Made by a program: the position numbers and the translations under genes. A stretch of 49,918 nucleotides of DNA, from positions 1-49,918 of the forward strand of contig NW_022204782.1 in assembly GCF_008831285.2 (NCBI RefSeq). The letters are read 5' to 3'. Shown piece by piece: positions 41,100 through 49,918 of the stretch (the stretch's first letter is position 1; each line of letters begins with the position of its first letter). The notes under the pieces were generated by a model. That model searched no databases, was not told where the DNA came from, and worked only from the letters and a program-made list of their open reading frames with translations. The DNA is from Nymphaea colorata. Its lineage: Eukaryota > Streptophyta > Magnoliopsida > Nymphaeales > Nymphaeaceae.

Positions 41100-41831
41100 T
41101 TATTGAAATAGTTGAGGGTAGCTATTTCTCATGTCTTCTTCTGGCTCCCACGTACATTCTTTGATGCCATGATGTTGCCATTCCACTTGAACTAATGGGA
41201 TTGTCTTCTTTCGCAATACATGCTCCTTTCGGTCTATGATCCGAAGCGGCTTTTCATCTGTTGTCATGTCCTCTTGCAAATCAACCTCTTCGTAGTCTAT
41301 CACATGCGAAGGATCGGGTACATATTTCCTTAGCATCGACACATGAAATACTGGATGAACATGACTATATTGTGGTGGAAGTGCAATTCGATATGCCACC
41401 ACTCCAACTTTTTCCAGAATCTCGAATGGACCAATGTATCTTGGACTCAATTTTCCTTTCTTTTCGAATCGAAAAACACTTTTAGTGGGTGATATCTTGA
41501 TAAAAACATGATCTCCTGCTTCAAAAGCTAGCTCTCTTCGTCGTTGGTCTGCATAACTCTTTTGTCGACTTTGGGCAGCCAATAATTTCTTTCTAATCAT
41601 GTTGACTTGATCAGTATAATGTTGTATTACTAAAGGATCCTCAATCTTGTTGTCTCCTATCTCAGTCCAACACGATGGTGATCTACAAGGTCGGCCATAA
41701 AGAGCTTCAAACAGAGCCATTCCAATGCTAGAGTGATAGCTGTTGTTGTAGGCAAATTCAGCCAACTTCACATGTTTATCCCATTCACCCTTCCACTGCA
41801 AAACACAAGCTCTTAACATGTCTTCAAGAGT
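41100..41831 (-). pseudogene. Integrase C-terminal domain and chromodomain fragment
   Basis: In the same frame, after the TAG, about 243 codons up to the TAA. The first part is the end of the integrase core ('AEFAYNNSYHSSIG', 'YGRPCRSP'), followed by the GPY/F-type module ('KLSPRYIGPFEIL') and a C-terminal chromodomain ('PLVQVEWQ', 'CTWEPEEDMR'). Chromodomains of this group are thought to steer integration to heterochromatin marked by H3K9 methylation, which fits an insertion inside satellite DNA. The frame ends 35 nt before the polypurine tract. Confidence 0.92.
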
Positions 41832-41834
41832 CTA

Positions 41835-42236
41835 GATGGTTCGTTCAGACTGTCCATCTGTCTGCGGATGAAATGCTGTACTCAGTTTCAATTTTGTTCC
41901 CAACGCTTCCTGCAACCTTCGCCAAAACTTGGATGTAAATCTTGGATCTCTGTCGGAGATTATTGATTTAGGGATTCCATGAAGTCTCACAATTTCATCA
42001 ACATACAAATCTGCCAGACTTTCTAGTGATTGTGAAATCTTGATCGGAAGAAAATGTGCAGACTTAGTTAGGCGGTCTACCACTACCCAAATAGCATCGT
42101 GTTGTCGTCGAGTACGTGGTAACCCCACTACGAAGTCCATGGTGATGTCTTCCCATTTCCATTGGAGAATTTCGATCTGTTGCATCAAACCACCTGGTTT
42201 CTGATGTTCCACTTTAACCTGTTGACACACCAAGCA
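41835..42236 (-). pseudogene. Integrase catalytic core fragment
   Basis: Begins at the zinc-finger cysteines ('CLVCQQVK') and contains the DDE core: the first aspartate in '[10 protein letters not shown]', the second in '[12 protein letters not shown]', and the glutamate in 'QTDGQSERT'. All three catalytic residues are present. It ends at a TAG directly after the conserved 'ERTI'. This domain joins the element's DNA to the target and makes the 5-bp duplication seen here. Confidence 0.9.
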
Positions 42237-42239
42237 TCA

Positions 42240-42611
42240 TGAGACGAACTCAGCAATCTCTTTCTTCATTCCTGGCCACCAGAAGTTTATCCTTAAATTT
42301 TGATACATCTTTGTGCTTCCTGGATGTATGGTGTATCTTGTCTTGTGTGCCTCTTCGAGCAACTTGTTCTTCACTTCAGGATCATTCGGAACCCACAATC
42401 TACCATTGAACCACACAGATCCATCTTCGTCCTCAAAATAAGGAGTTTCTTCTTTCTTGTGACACTCAAGTTTCAACTTCGCATATTCCGGGCTCTGTTT
42501 TTGTTTCTCAATGATTTCATCAAGGAAACTATCTCGAATTATTCCTGCACACTTCACCTTTCCATTATCATCTCGCAATGGATGCCATTTTTCAAAGTCT
42601 TCCACCAAATT
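42240..42611 (-). pseudogene. Integrase N-terminal fragment (zinc-finger HH half)
   Basis: Lies between two in-frame TGA codons in the same frame as the upstream segment. It holds the linker after RNase H and the start of the integrase zinc-binding domain: the two histidines lie in 'AHKTRYTIHPGSTKMYQ', followed by 'FWWPGMKKEI'. The stop comes one codon before the first cysteine of the zinc-binding CxxC, so the finger is split. There is no natural start codon, so it is not expected to be translated by itself. Confidence 0.88.
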
Positions 42612-45602
42612 TCATGTCTGCATTAATAGCCCACTGGCTTTAGCACTCGTTTTTCTGCTAAGTGCATCGGCAACCACATTGGCCTTTCCTGGATGATACC
42701 TTATTTCAAAGTCGCAATCTTTGAGATATTCCAGCCATCTTCTTTGTCTTAGGTTTAATTCCTTCTGCGAGCACATATATTTGAGCGATTTGTGGTCAGA
42801 AAATACTTCAAATTCCACACCATAGAGATAATGTCTCCATATTTTTAGCGCAAATACCACAGCTCCTAATTCCAAATCGTGTGTTGGATAGTTTTTCTCG
42901 TGTTGTTTCAGTTGTCTAGAGGCATAAGCTATAACATTGTCCTTTTGCATTAGCACTGCTCCATATCCTATTCCCGAAGCATCGGTATATACCACAAATC
43001 CTTTCCTCCCATTTGGCAGTGTTAGAATTGGGGCACTAGTCAAACTGTCTTTCAACAACTGAAAACTCTTCTGACAATCCTCTGTCCACGTAAATTTCAC
43101 TCCTTTTCGTAGCAGTTTAGTCATTGGGGTTGCAATTTTCGAAAAATCCTTGATGAACTTTCTGTAGTAACCTGCCAAGCCAAGAAAACTTCTGATTTCT
43201 GACACATTAGTTGGCGCATTCCATTGTTGTACAGCTTCCACTTTGGCCGGATCAACTGCCACTCCCTCCTTAGAGATTACATGTCCCAAGAAATTCACTT
43301 TGTCTAGCCAAAACTCACACTTGGAATATTTGGCATACAGTTGATTTTCTCTCAATATCCTCATCACTAACTCAAGATGTGCCGCATGCATTGCTTCACA
43401 CTCGGAGTATACTAGCACATCATCAATGAATACTATAACGAATCGGTCTAAGTACTCGTGAAATATCTGATTCATGAGATCCATAAAAGCTGCTGGGGCA
43501 TTTGTGAGTCCAAAAGGCATCACTCGAAACTCATAATGCCCATAACGTGTGCGAAATGCTGTTTTGGAAATATCTTCTTCCTTAATTCGCAATTGATGGT
43601 ATCCCGACCTCAAGTCTATCTTAGAAAACACCTTTGCTTCCTTTAATTGATCGAATAAATCTTCGATTCTAGGCAATGGATATTTGTTCTTGATTGTAAC
43701 CTGATTCAACATTCGATAGTCAATACACAACCGCATTGACCCATCTTTTTTCTTCACAAACAAGACCGGTGCTCCCCAAGGTGACACACTTGGACGAATG
43801 AATCCCTTGCTGGCCAAATCTTGGATCTGTTTCTTTAATTCTCCTAGTTCTGCTGGTGCCATTCTATATGGAGCCTTAGAAATAGGTGCCGTTCCTGGTA
43901 TCAATTCAATGCCAAACTCCACCTCTCGTATAGGAGGTAATCCGGGTAAATCTTCAGGAAACACTTCTGCGTAGTCCTTCACCGTACGCACCTCACTAAT
44001 GGGTTTTAATTTCTGCTCGATTGCATCCATGCTAACCAAATATGCAGTGCACCCATTTTTCATGTATTTTCTTGCCTTAACCGCCGAGACAACTAGCTTT
44101 CTTTGATCTTGGGGCGTTTTTACCCTAAATTCGATCTTTTGACCATTCTCCAATTGAATCTTCAGCTTCTTTTTTCTACAATCTATCGTTGCGTAGTGAT
44201 GGTATAACCAATCCATTCCTAGGATTACGTCATACCCCAACATATTCATTACCACCAACTGTGCTGGTAATAAATGTTCATGTATTTCTATTTTCACATC
44301 TTCTAAATACATTCTGCATGTGTCTTTGTTTCCCATAGGTGTAGCAACTAACAATTGATAAGGCATATTCTTTCTTTCTAACTTTAAAAGTTCAGCAAAA
44401 CTCTTAGAAACAAAAGAATGCGATGCTCCAGAATCAAACAAAACATGAGCCCAATGAGATTGTACAAAAAGGGTACCTTCAATCATGTCAGTAGGTTTTA
44501 ACTCTTCAACCGTGGTTGCGTAAACTCTGCCAGGTACCTTCTTTTCTACTGGCTGATTGGTTGCACCACGCCTCTGCTCTGCCTCTTTCTTCTTTGGGCA
44601 CTCACGAATAAAATGACCTTGTGCTCCACAGTAAAGACATGCTCCGATATCTCTGTAACATGGTTTACCAGGATGTTGGCGATGACACTTGGGGCATTCA
44701 CCGTCCCCCCTGGATGTTGATGGCCTCTGTCTCTTGAATCTGTCCCCTTGGTTTCCCCTGTCACTGCGCCCTCTCTTAAACATGTCAGGTCTCGACCTGG
44801 GTCGCAGAGATTCACTCTTCCTATCTGTCCCTTGCATCCTGTTCCAGCCCTCCTCCAGACGTGTGGCCATGTCGATAGCATCGTCTAGATCTCTCGGACG
44901 ACTACTAATTACTTGGTTCTGCAACCCGTCTTTAAGTCCTCTGACGAACTTATTTGCTCGGTCCGCATCAGTAACATACACATGGGGGCAATATTTTTCC
45001 AAATGTCTGAATTTGACGATGTATTCGTGCAGACTCAGACTCCCTTGTTGAAGGTCCAGGAATTCTTGCATGCGTTTCTCTCGTGTGAAGGTTGGGATGT
45101 AGGCATGTGTGAAGGCCTCCTTGAATTCTCCCCAGGTCGCTTCGTGATTCGCGAACTTCACCTCACGTTGCGTCCACCACCATTCCTTAGCATCTCCTTT
45201 TAGCATAAAGGTTCCATACCGAACCTTCTTGTTGTCGGGCACTTCCAAGGTGGTAAAGATCTCCTCTGTTTCCTTTATCCATTCCTCGGCATCGTCCGCA
45301 GTGCCTTTCCCATAAAACTTCGGAGGATGCAAACTCATAAACTGTTGGTGAGTTACTTCCCTTGCCTCACCAATTGTCGTTCCGTTTGTGTTTGTACTAG
45401 TTCCTCCTGTAGAAGCATTCTGCACCAGACCCTGCATCACTCCCGTCATCATATGCAATGTGTTCATGATGAACGCTTGTTGTTGTTGATTATTTCCAAC
45501 AGGTGTCCCAGCTCTGGTAGAACGAGTCTCCACATTTCGACTCCTAGTGCTGCGAGGTTCTCTGCCTCTGCCTCTAGCATTTCCTCCTCTAGTACGTGCC
45601 AT
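42612..45602 (-). CDS. Gag - protease - reverse transcriptase - RNase H segment
   Basis: Open frame of 996 residues, starting at the methionine of 'MARTRGG' (45602) because family-like basic Gag sequence begins there; an upstream in-frame ATG at 45629 would add nine residues. The Gag capsid domain covers about residues 95-255. A zinc knuckle CX2CX4HX4C (CLYC...H...C) lies at about 322-335, with a further partial C/H cluster just before it. The protease active site is 'DSGASHSF' at about 390. Reverse transcriptase spans about 580-790 and has the catalytic 'FIDD' box at about 725-728. RNase H has D874 (in 'YTDAS'), E911, D936 and D979. It packages and reverse-transcribes the element's RNA in cytoplasmic particles. 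It stops at an in-frame TGA before integrase. All catalytic residues I looked for are present. Confidence 0.93.
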   Translation of the reverse strand: MARTRGGNARGRGREPRSTRSRNVETRSTRAGTPVGNNQQQQAFIMNTLHMMTGVMQGLVQNASTGGTSTNTNGTTIGEAREVTHQQFMSLHPPKFYGKGTADDAEEWIKETEEIFTTLEVPDNKKVRYGTFMLKGDAKEWWWTQREVKFANHEATWGEFKEAFTHAYIPTFTREKRMQEFLDLQQGSLSLHEYIVKFRHLEKYCPHVYVTDADRANKFVRGLKDGLQNQVISSRPRDLDDAIDMATRLEEGWNRMQGTDRKSESLRPRSRPDMFKRGRSDRGNQGDRFKRQRPSTSRGDGECPKCHRQHPGKPCYRDIGACLYCGAQGHFIRECPKKKEAEQRRGATNQPVEKKVPGRVYATTVEELKPTDMIEGTLFVQSHWAHVLFDSGASHSFVSKSFAELLKLERKNMPYQLLVATPMGNKDTCRMYLEDVKIEIHEHLLPAQLVVMNMLGYDVILGMDWLYHHYATIDCRKKKLKIQLENGQKIEFRVKTPQDQRKLVVSAVKARKYMKNGCTAYLVSMDAIEQKLKPISEVRTVKDYAEVFPEDLPGLPPIREVEFGIELIPGTAPISKAPYRMAPAELGELKKQIQDLASKGFIRPSVSPWGAPVLFVKKKDGSMRLCIDYRMLNQVTIKNKYPLPRIEDLFDQLKEAKVFSKIDLRSGYHQLRIKEEDISKTAFRTRYGHYEFRVMPFGLTNAPAAFMDLMNQIFHEYLDRFVIVFIDDVLVYSECEAMHAAHLELVMRILRENQLYAKYSKCEFWLDKVNFLGHVISKEGVAVDPAKVEAVQQWNAPTNVSEIRSFLGLAGYYRKFIKDFSKIATPMTKLLRKGVKFTWTEDCQKSFQLLKDSLTSAPILTLPNGRKGFVVYTDASGIGYGAVLMQKDNVIAYASRQLKQHEKNYPTHDLELGAVVFALKIWRHYLYGVEFEVFSDHKSLKYMCSQKELNLRQRRWLEYLKDCDFEIRYHPGKANVVADALSRKTSAKASGLLMQT

Positions 45603-45792
45603 TGAACTACACCACACGGAGGAACACAAAATATAACTATTGTATTCGTAAGTAAAACAATTCGTTAAAGCTACTCTAAAATTTTAAAACTCAATATTCA
45701 CACTAAATCAAAAACACATTCGTAACAGGCTTGGATGACCTTTCCTCTGCTTGTGATCGACCTTGGCATTGGACATTGACTCTAGACACTGT
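45603..45792 (-). other. Retrotransposon leader between PBS and gag
   Basis: About 190 nt of AT-rich non-coding sequence. It should contain the packaging signal of the genomic RNA, but I can point to no specific motif. The open frame extends 9 codons upstream of the chosen gag start; that extension lacks family-like sequence. Confidence 0.6.
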
Positions 45793-45804
45793 GCTCTGAT
45801 ACCA
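45793..45804 (-). other. Primer binding site, initiator tRNA-Met type
   Basis: On the minus strand the sequence TGGTATCAGAGC lies 4 nt inside the 5' LTR end. It is complementary to the 3' end of plant initiator tRNA-Met for 12 bases. This is where minus-strand DNA synthesis would be primed. Confidence 0.9.
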
Positions 45805-45808
45805 AAGT

Positions 45809-48375
45809 TGTCACGACCCAATTTTTGACACCAAAAATTTTCTTTCATTTATATAATAGCGGAAGCAATATTGAGTCATGACCAGAACAGAAGACATTGT
45901 TTTATTTAAATAATAAAATACTGGACCCAAACAAAAATAACCACAAATCCCCAAAACCGACGCAGTGCCCAGAATGCCAATGCCCGTCCATCACAAGACT
46001 GAGGTCATCGCTCCAAAGCCAAAATCTATCAAGGACTACCTGTAGATAGAAAGAAGGGTCAGAATTCCTCTGAGTATGAGAAAATCCAGCCATGTGTGGA
46101 ACATGGCCCATCAAAATAATATCTGGTTTTTGTAAAACAAATATCTTCAAATCTTAACACATATTAGAGTAACGTCACATGTTCAGCAACAAAACGAGGT
46201 GTGCACAACCTCCTAAAGTTTCGTAGGCTTCCAACCGTGGTCCTCTGACAATGTCAAGGTCATCGTGCCGAGCAACAGAAATCCCCGTGGGCACTCACGG
46301 GCAGAACAGAACATCTCTTCACCAGGCGATCCAACGGATCGAGGGCACCTGAAGTGAAGCCTCCTGAGATATCCCAGATCGCCGCTGCAGCAGCATGGTC
46401 TCTCTAGGAACCCGGGTGGAGAGACCAGGAGTCTCGCTCCCAAACAGAAACAGAACAGAATCCCGGGCCCTTGTGCCGCCCAATACCCTGTGGGCCCTCC
46501 AGTACAGCCAGAGGAGCGTGCGTCAACAGTGAGCTCAGACGCACCACTACCTCCCGGGACGAAACCGATCACTGGGCAAAACAGAAAGCTCGCACTCGCA
46601 TAAACCATTGCACAAAGTCCACGTTTCGCCTTCGAATTTCAAAAGTGAGGTTTTACCAATGCTAGACATCGTCTAGTACCTCTCACAGAAACCGTCCGCC
46701 CTCAGGCTCGGTTTTCCAAACAGAATAATTCAGCTATTTTAAATCCTAACTTAATAGCAATAGAGCAAAACTCATCGCATTTCTAAATCTCGATTAGCAA
46801 TATTATAACGAAACAATAAAATTTATATTTAAAATTCTCAAACGTGACTTTCCTCCTCTAATGGTTCCAAAGTTAATTTCAGAACCATATTTCTGAAATT
46901 TTAAACACCACAATGAGCATCAAAAAGTAATATAACATATCATTTCGTTTTAAATTTATAAAACCTCCTTTTGGAAATTTCAAGAATCCGGAGGGTACCA
47001 AATCGCAATTTCATATTAAAAATCTGGTTCTTATTGAAAATCACTTTCGCAAGCCTCTTTTTGAAGAGGTTTTTAGCAAAAATGATGTGGCATGAACATT
47101 TACAAATTTTAACAGCTTATCCATAAATTTTTGCTAATTAGTGGACCCGTTTTGAAAATTTTCAAACTTAATATAAAAACACCCGTACGCTCGTTTCCCT
47201 CATTTTTTTTGCCCTCGTTTTCTCTCTCCTCACGAGCGCTCCTCTTCCTCGTCTTCTCACGGGCTGCTCCTTCCCTCTCTCGTTCAACCGCCTGTGGAGT
47301 CTCCTTCTGTCTTCAAAGAAAACGAAACCAGAGAGGGAGAAAGAAAGCAGAGCTTCCTTCCTGCGTTTGGGTCTACCACACCGCTGCCCACCGTCCGACC
47401 GACGGTGGAACTTCCACGGTTCTTCCACCACCCAAAACCAGAAAGGGAAAGAGAGCTTCGTTCCTGCATTTGGGTTTCTCACGCCGCCACACCACCGACG
47501 GACCACGCCTTCAGCCGCCGCCGCCTGCTCTGCTGCTACCGTTTTTCATCTCTGCCTTGCGACGTGGAGGAACCGACAGGGAAGGAGGGACGACGGGAGG
47601 GTTACTGTTTTCCCCCCAAATCGCCTCCGCTGCAAATCTCCCTGTATTCCTTTCTCCCAGAGCTCTCCAGCAAACAGGAAGATTGAAAAAAAAGGCGAAC
47701 GCCGCTGTCGATGCCCGTGACAGAAACAAGGAAGTCTACGACTTCGATTCTCACGGGAGAGGATGACCGAACAGGGGTTTTTCATCTAACCTGAGAGTTC
47801 GGAAATATGGCCGAACCTCATGGTATTGCTCTAATCACCCCCTTATTCGTTTTCATTATTATTGCATATGTATGTACGTTTTTGCACACATGTAGTTACG
47901 TTTCATGCTTGCATATGCGCATGGATGTAAATCAATAATAGACAAAACTAAGAGCATGAGTATCATTCCAACATACGACACTTCACAAATCGATTTTTAT
48001 TTAGGCGTAAGAACACATAGATCTACCATTAAGACATGCGTATAAGTGTATCTATTCCCCAAACATCCAACAGAAAATAGCAGGCTACATGATCGATTCA
48101 AAGCTGAACATCCCCATACCTCTGAAAATCTTGGCAGCAACTTCTGCTTCTGATTCCTTTCCAGCAGCCACAAACCTCTACTCCAACCAGAGGGCAAGAA
48201 GAAGGACATTATGTTCTCTCTCTCTTTCTATCGTTGATTCTTTTCCTCTAAGAAAGCAGTTAATAAGTGGTTAGTTGTCATCAAATGTGATTAGATCAGC
48301 TCTTATCTCTATCTTTTTCCACATTTGTCTCCATTTGATAAACTTGGCAGTTTTAAAGAAAACGTGGGTCTTACA
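45809..48375 (-). repeat. 5' LTR of the retrotransposon (element sense)
   Basis: Partner of 38486-41052, of equal length and about 99.7% identical by eye. It should hold the promoter that drives the gag-pol transcript leftward. Candidate sense TATA boxes (TATAAA on minus) lie at about 46955-46960 and 46822-46827, but I could not fix a transcription start. Confidence 0.97.
47172..47223 (+). promoter_or_regulatory. Possible antisense promoter in the 5' LTR, facing the satellite
   Basis: Identical to 39849-39900. A transcript starting here would leave the element at 48375 and enter the right satellite arm. Confidence 0.3.
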
Positions 48376-48380
48376 TTTAG
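48376..48380. repeat. Target-site duplication TTTAG, right copy
   Basis: The five bases directly after the LTR CA end, matching 38481-38485. A 5-bp duplication is normal for Ty3/gypsy integration. Confidence 0.96.
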
Positions 48381-49918
48381 TGTGCGTATGGATACAAATG
48401 AATGAGATGTAACAACATGTTCAAATTATTGAACAAACTACAAGGGATCAAACTAAACTAATCCATAGGTCTCCTTTACATCCATATAAACTTGTGAGTT
48501 TTTATCGTTTAAATCGTTGATCATAGATGTCATAACGAGTGAAACATATTAGGTTAATTATAAGACACCAAATGAATCCCTCAAATCTCATTTATTTTCA
48601 CACAAACTTGTTATTTGAATTCACTTAATCTAGCAATATGGACGTAATAACAAGTTAAGCACATTTAATTAAGTATGTGTGATCATTTGAATCACTTAAA
48701 TCGCACTTGTATTGATACGAACTTATGATTTCAATCATTTAGATCGTGCACTATAGTTGTAACAATAAATTCAACTCATCGGACTAACTACACGAACATG
48801 TGATTTCAATCATTCAAATCATTCATTATATGTGTATTCCAAACGAACTTCTGGTATCAAAGCCACTAGGTCATTCTATACGTAAGTAAGAAATGGTCAC
48901 GCACATTCAATTAAATACAAGTGATCAATTATATGTAATAACAAGTGAAAATGAATCACTTAATCTCTCATTTAAATATAAGTCATCAAATATATGTAAT
49001 AACAAGTGACACAAATTAGGTTACTTGCAAGACACCAAATGAATCACTACAATATCATTCATTTTCATACAAACCTATGATTTTAATCTACTGAATCATT
49101 TAATTTAGACATAACAACAAGTTAAGCACATTCAATTACGTATGTGTGATAAAATGAATCACTTAAATCCCACTCGTATTGATACGAACTTGTGATTTCA
49201 ATTCCTTACATCGATCACCATAGATGTAAGAACTAGTTCAACTTATTGAACTAACTACAAGGGATCAAACTAATGCATAGGTCTCCTTTATATTCATACA
49301 AACTTGTAAGTTTTAATCATTTAAATCATTGATCAAAGATGTAATAACAAGCGAAACACAATAGGTTAAGTACAAGACACCAAATGAATCACTCGATTTC
49401 ATTCATTTACGCACAAACTTGTGATTTCAATCTACTAAATCATTTATTATAGACGTAACAACAAGTTAAACACATTCAATTAAGTATGCATGATTATATG
49501 AATCACTTAAATCTCACTTGTATTCGTATGAACATGTGATTTCAATCCTTTAGAACGTTCCCTGTAGATGTAACAACAAATTCAACTCATCGGACTAACT
49601 AATAGTGACTTCAACCATTTGTATCCATATAAACTTGTGATTTCAACCATTTAAATCATTCATTATATATGTAATAACAAGTGAAATACATTAGATTAAC
49701 TATAAGGGACCAATATAGTGAATCGACTCTCATTCATTTCCAAATGCACATTCAATTAAATATAAGTTATCAAATGTATGTAAGAACAAGTAAAACGAAT
49801 CACATAATCTCTCGATTAAACATAAGTGATCAAATGTATGTAATAACAAGTGAAACACATTAAGTTACCTGTAAGACACCAAATGAATCACTCGAATCTC
49901 ATTCATTTTCATATAAAC
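48376..49918 (+). repeat. Satellite array (right arm), continuation of the interrupted unit
   Basis: Continues the first and second blocks of the unit begun at 38071, with boxes at about 48463 and 49276. Losses relative to the reference occur near 48795, 49600 and 49745. It runs off the window end, so the array extends further. Confidence 0.93.

Larger units (their letters stand above)
41100..45602 (-). pseudogene. gag-pol polyprotein gene with three in-frame stop codons
   Basis: A single reading frame on the minus strand covers the whole polyprotein from 45602 to a terminal TAA at 41100-41102, about 1500 codons, without a frameshift. It is broken by TGA at 42612-42614, TGA at 42237-42239 and TAG at 41832-41834. 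The first stop falls between RNase H and integrase, the second just before the CxxC of the integrase zinc finger, and the third right after the conserved integrase 'SERTI' segment. Family comparison suggests the TAG replaced a glutamine codon (a C-to-T change); the ancestral codons of the two TGAs are less certain. Gag, protease, RT and RNase H remain in one intact frame; integrase would not be made without readthrough. Confidence 0.93.
38486..48375 (-). mobile_element. Ty3/gypsy LTR retrotransposon, Del/Tekay-type chromovirus, full length
   Basis: A 9890-bp element with two 2567-bp LTRs ending TG...CA, flanked by the 5-bp duplication TTTAG. The gene order on the minus strand is gag, protease, reverse transcriptase, RNase H, integrase and chromodomain, which is Ty3/gypsy order. 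Lineage evidence: a primer binding site matching initiator tRNA-Met, a long LTR beginning 'tgtaagaccc' in element sense, a polypurine tract immediately before the 3' LTR, and a C-terminal chromodomain ending in a 'TWEPEEDMRNSYPQLF' type motif, as in plant Del/Tekay chromoviruses. It lies within one satellite unit whose sequence is otherwise continuous. The pol frame contains three nonsense codons, so autonomous transposition is unlikely. Confidence 0.97.

Noticed and set aside
44689-45051. Plus-strand open frames across gag-pol (such as 44689-45051 and 42300-42626)
   Set aside because: Shadows of the minus-strand gag-pol frame, with no independent protein features.
1-49918. Functional centromere assignment
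   Set aside because: A higher-order satellite with a retrotransposon insertion fits a centromere, but the element's chromodomain is of the Del/Tekay type rather than the centromere-targeting CRM type. Sequence alone cannot show CENH3 binding.

Overview
The window is heterochromatin from a plant nuclear genome. Two things occupy nearly all of it: a long AT-rich satellite array (about 1-38485 and 48381-49918) and one nearly complete LTR retrotransposon inserted in that array on the minus strand (38486-48375). I see no ordinary host gene, tRNA, rRNA or CRISPR array. The plant assignment rests on the retrotransposon: a Ty3/gypsy chromovirus of Del/Tekay type, with a primer binding site matching the plant initiator tRNA-Met, long LTRs and a C-terminal chromodomain. 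I cannot name the genus.

The satellite has at least three tiers. The basic monomer is about 114 bp, seen from the spacing of a recurring 'acttgtgatttcaat' box (mostly 114-117 bp). Roughly eight diverged monomers form a block that begins at a 'cataggtctcctttatatcc' box. Three such blocks (828, 900 and 1428 bp) make a 3156-bp higher-order unit. Two units (4655-7810 and 7811-10966) and the first part of a third look identical by eye. From 19974 to 25597 the array changes to a 1428-bp unit, which is the third block alone. The 1728-bp difference equals the distance between the first and third boxes, so a single unequal exchange at those boxes explains it. Further along are a composite expanded unit (25598-30651), a contracted unit (33700-34946) and more ordinary 3-kb units. 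Each long unit also carries inverted monomer pieces that create hairpins.

The retrotransposon is 9890 bp: two 2567-bp LTRs, TG...CA ends, and a 5-bp TTTAG target-site duplication. Read on the minus strand, the order is 5' LTR (45809-48375), PBS, leader, gag-protease-reverse transcriptase-RNase H in one open frame, integrase and chromodomain interrupted by in-frame stops, polypurine tract, 3' LTR (38486-41052). The LTRs differ at about 8 positions by eye, so the insertion is young, yet three in-frame nonsense codons and no frameshift break the pol frame. It probably cannot supply its own integrase.

Parts of the satellite (around 2650-3165, 11838-16400 and 30180-32250) carry dense single-base deletions relative to neighbouring units. 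That looks more like unpolished assembly than biology, and repeat counts there should be treated with caution.
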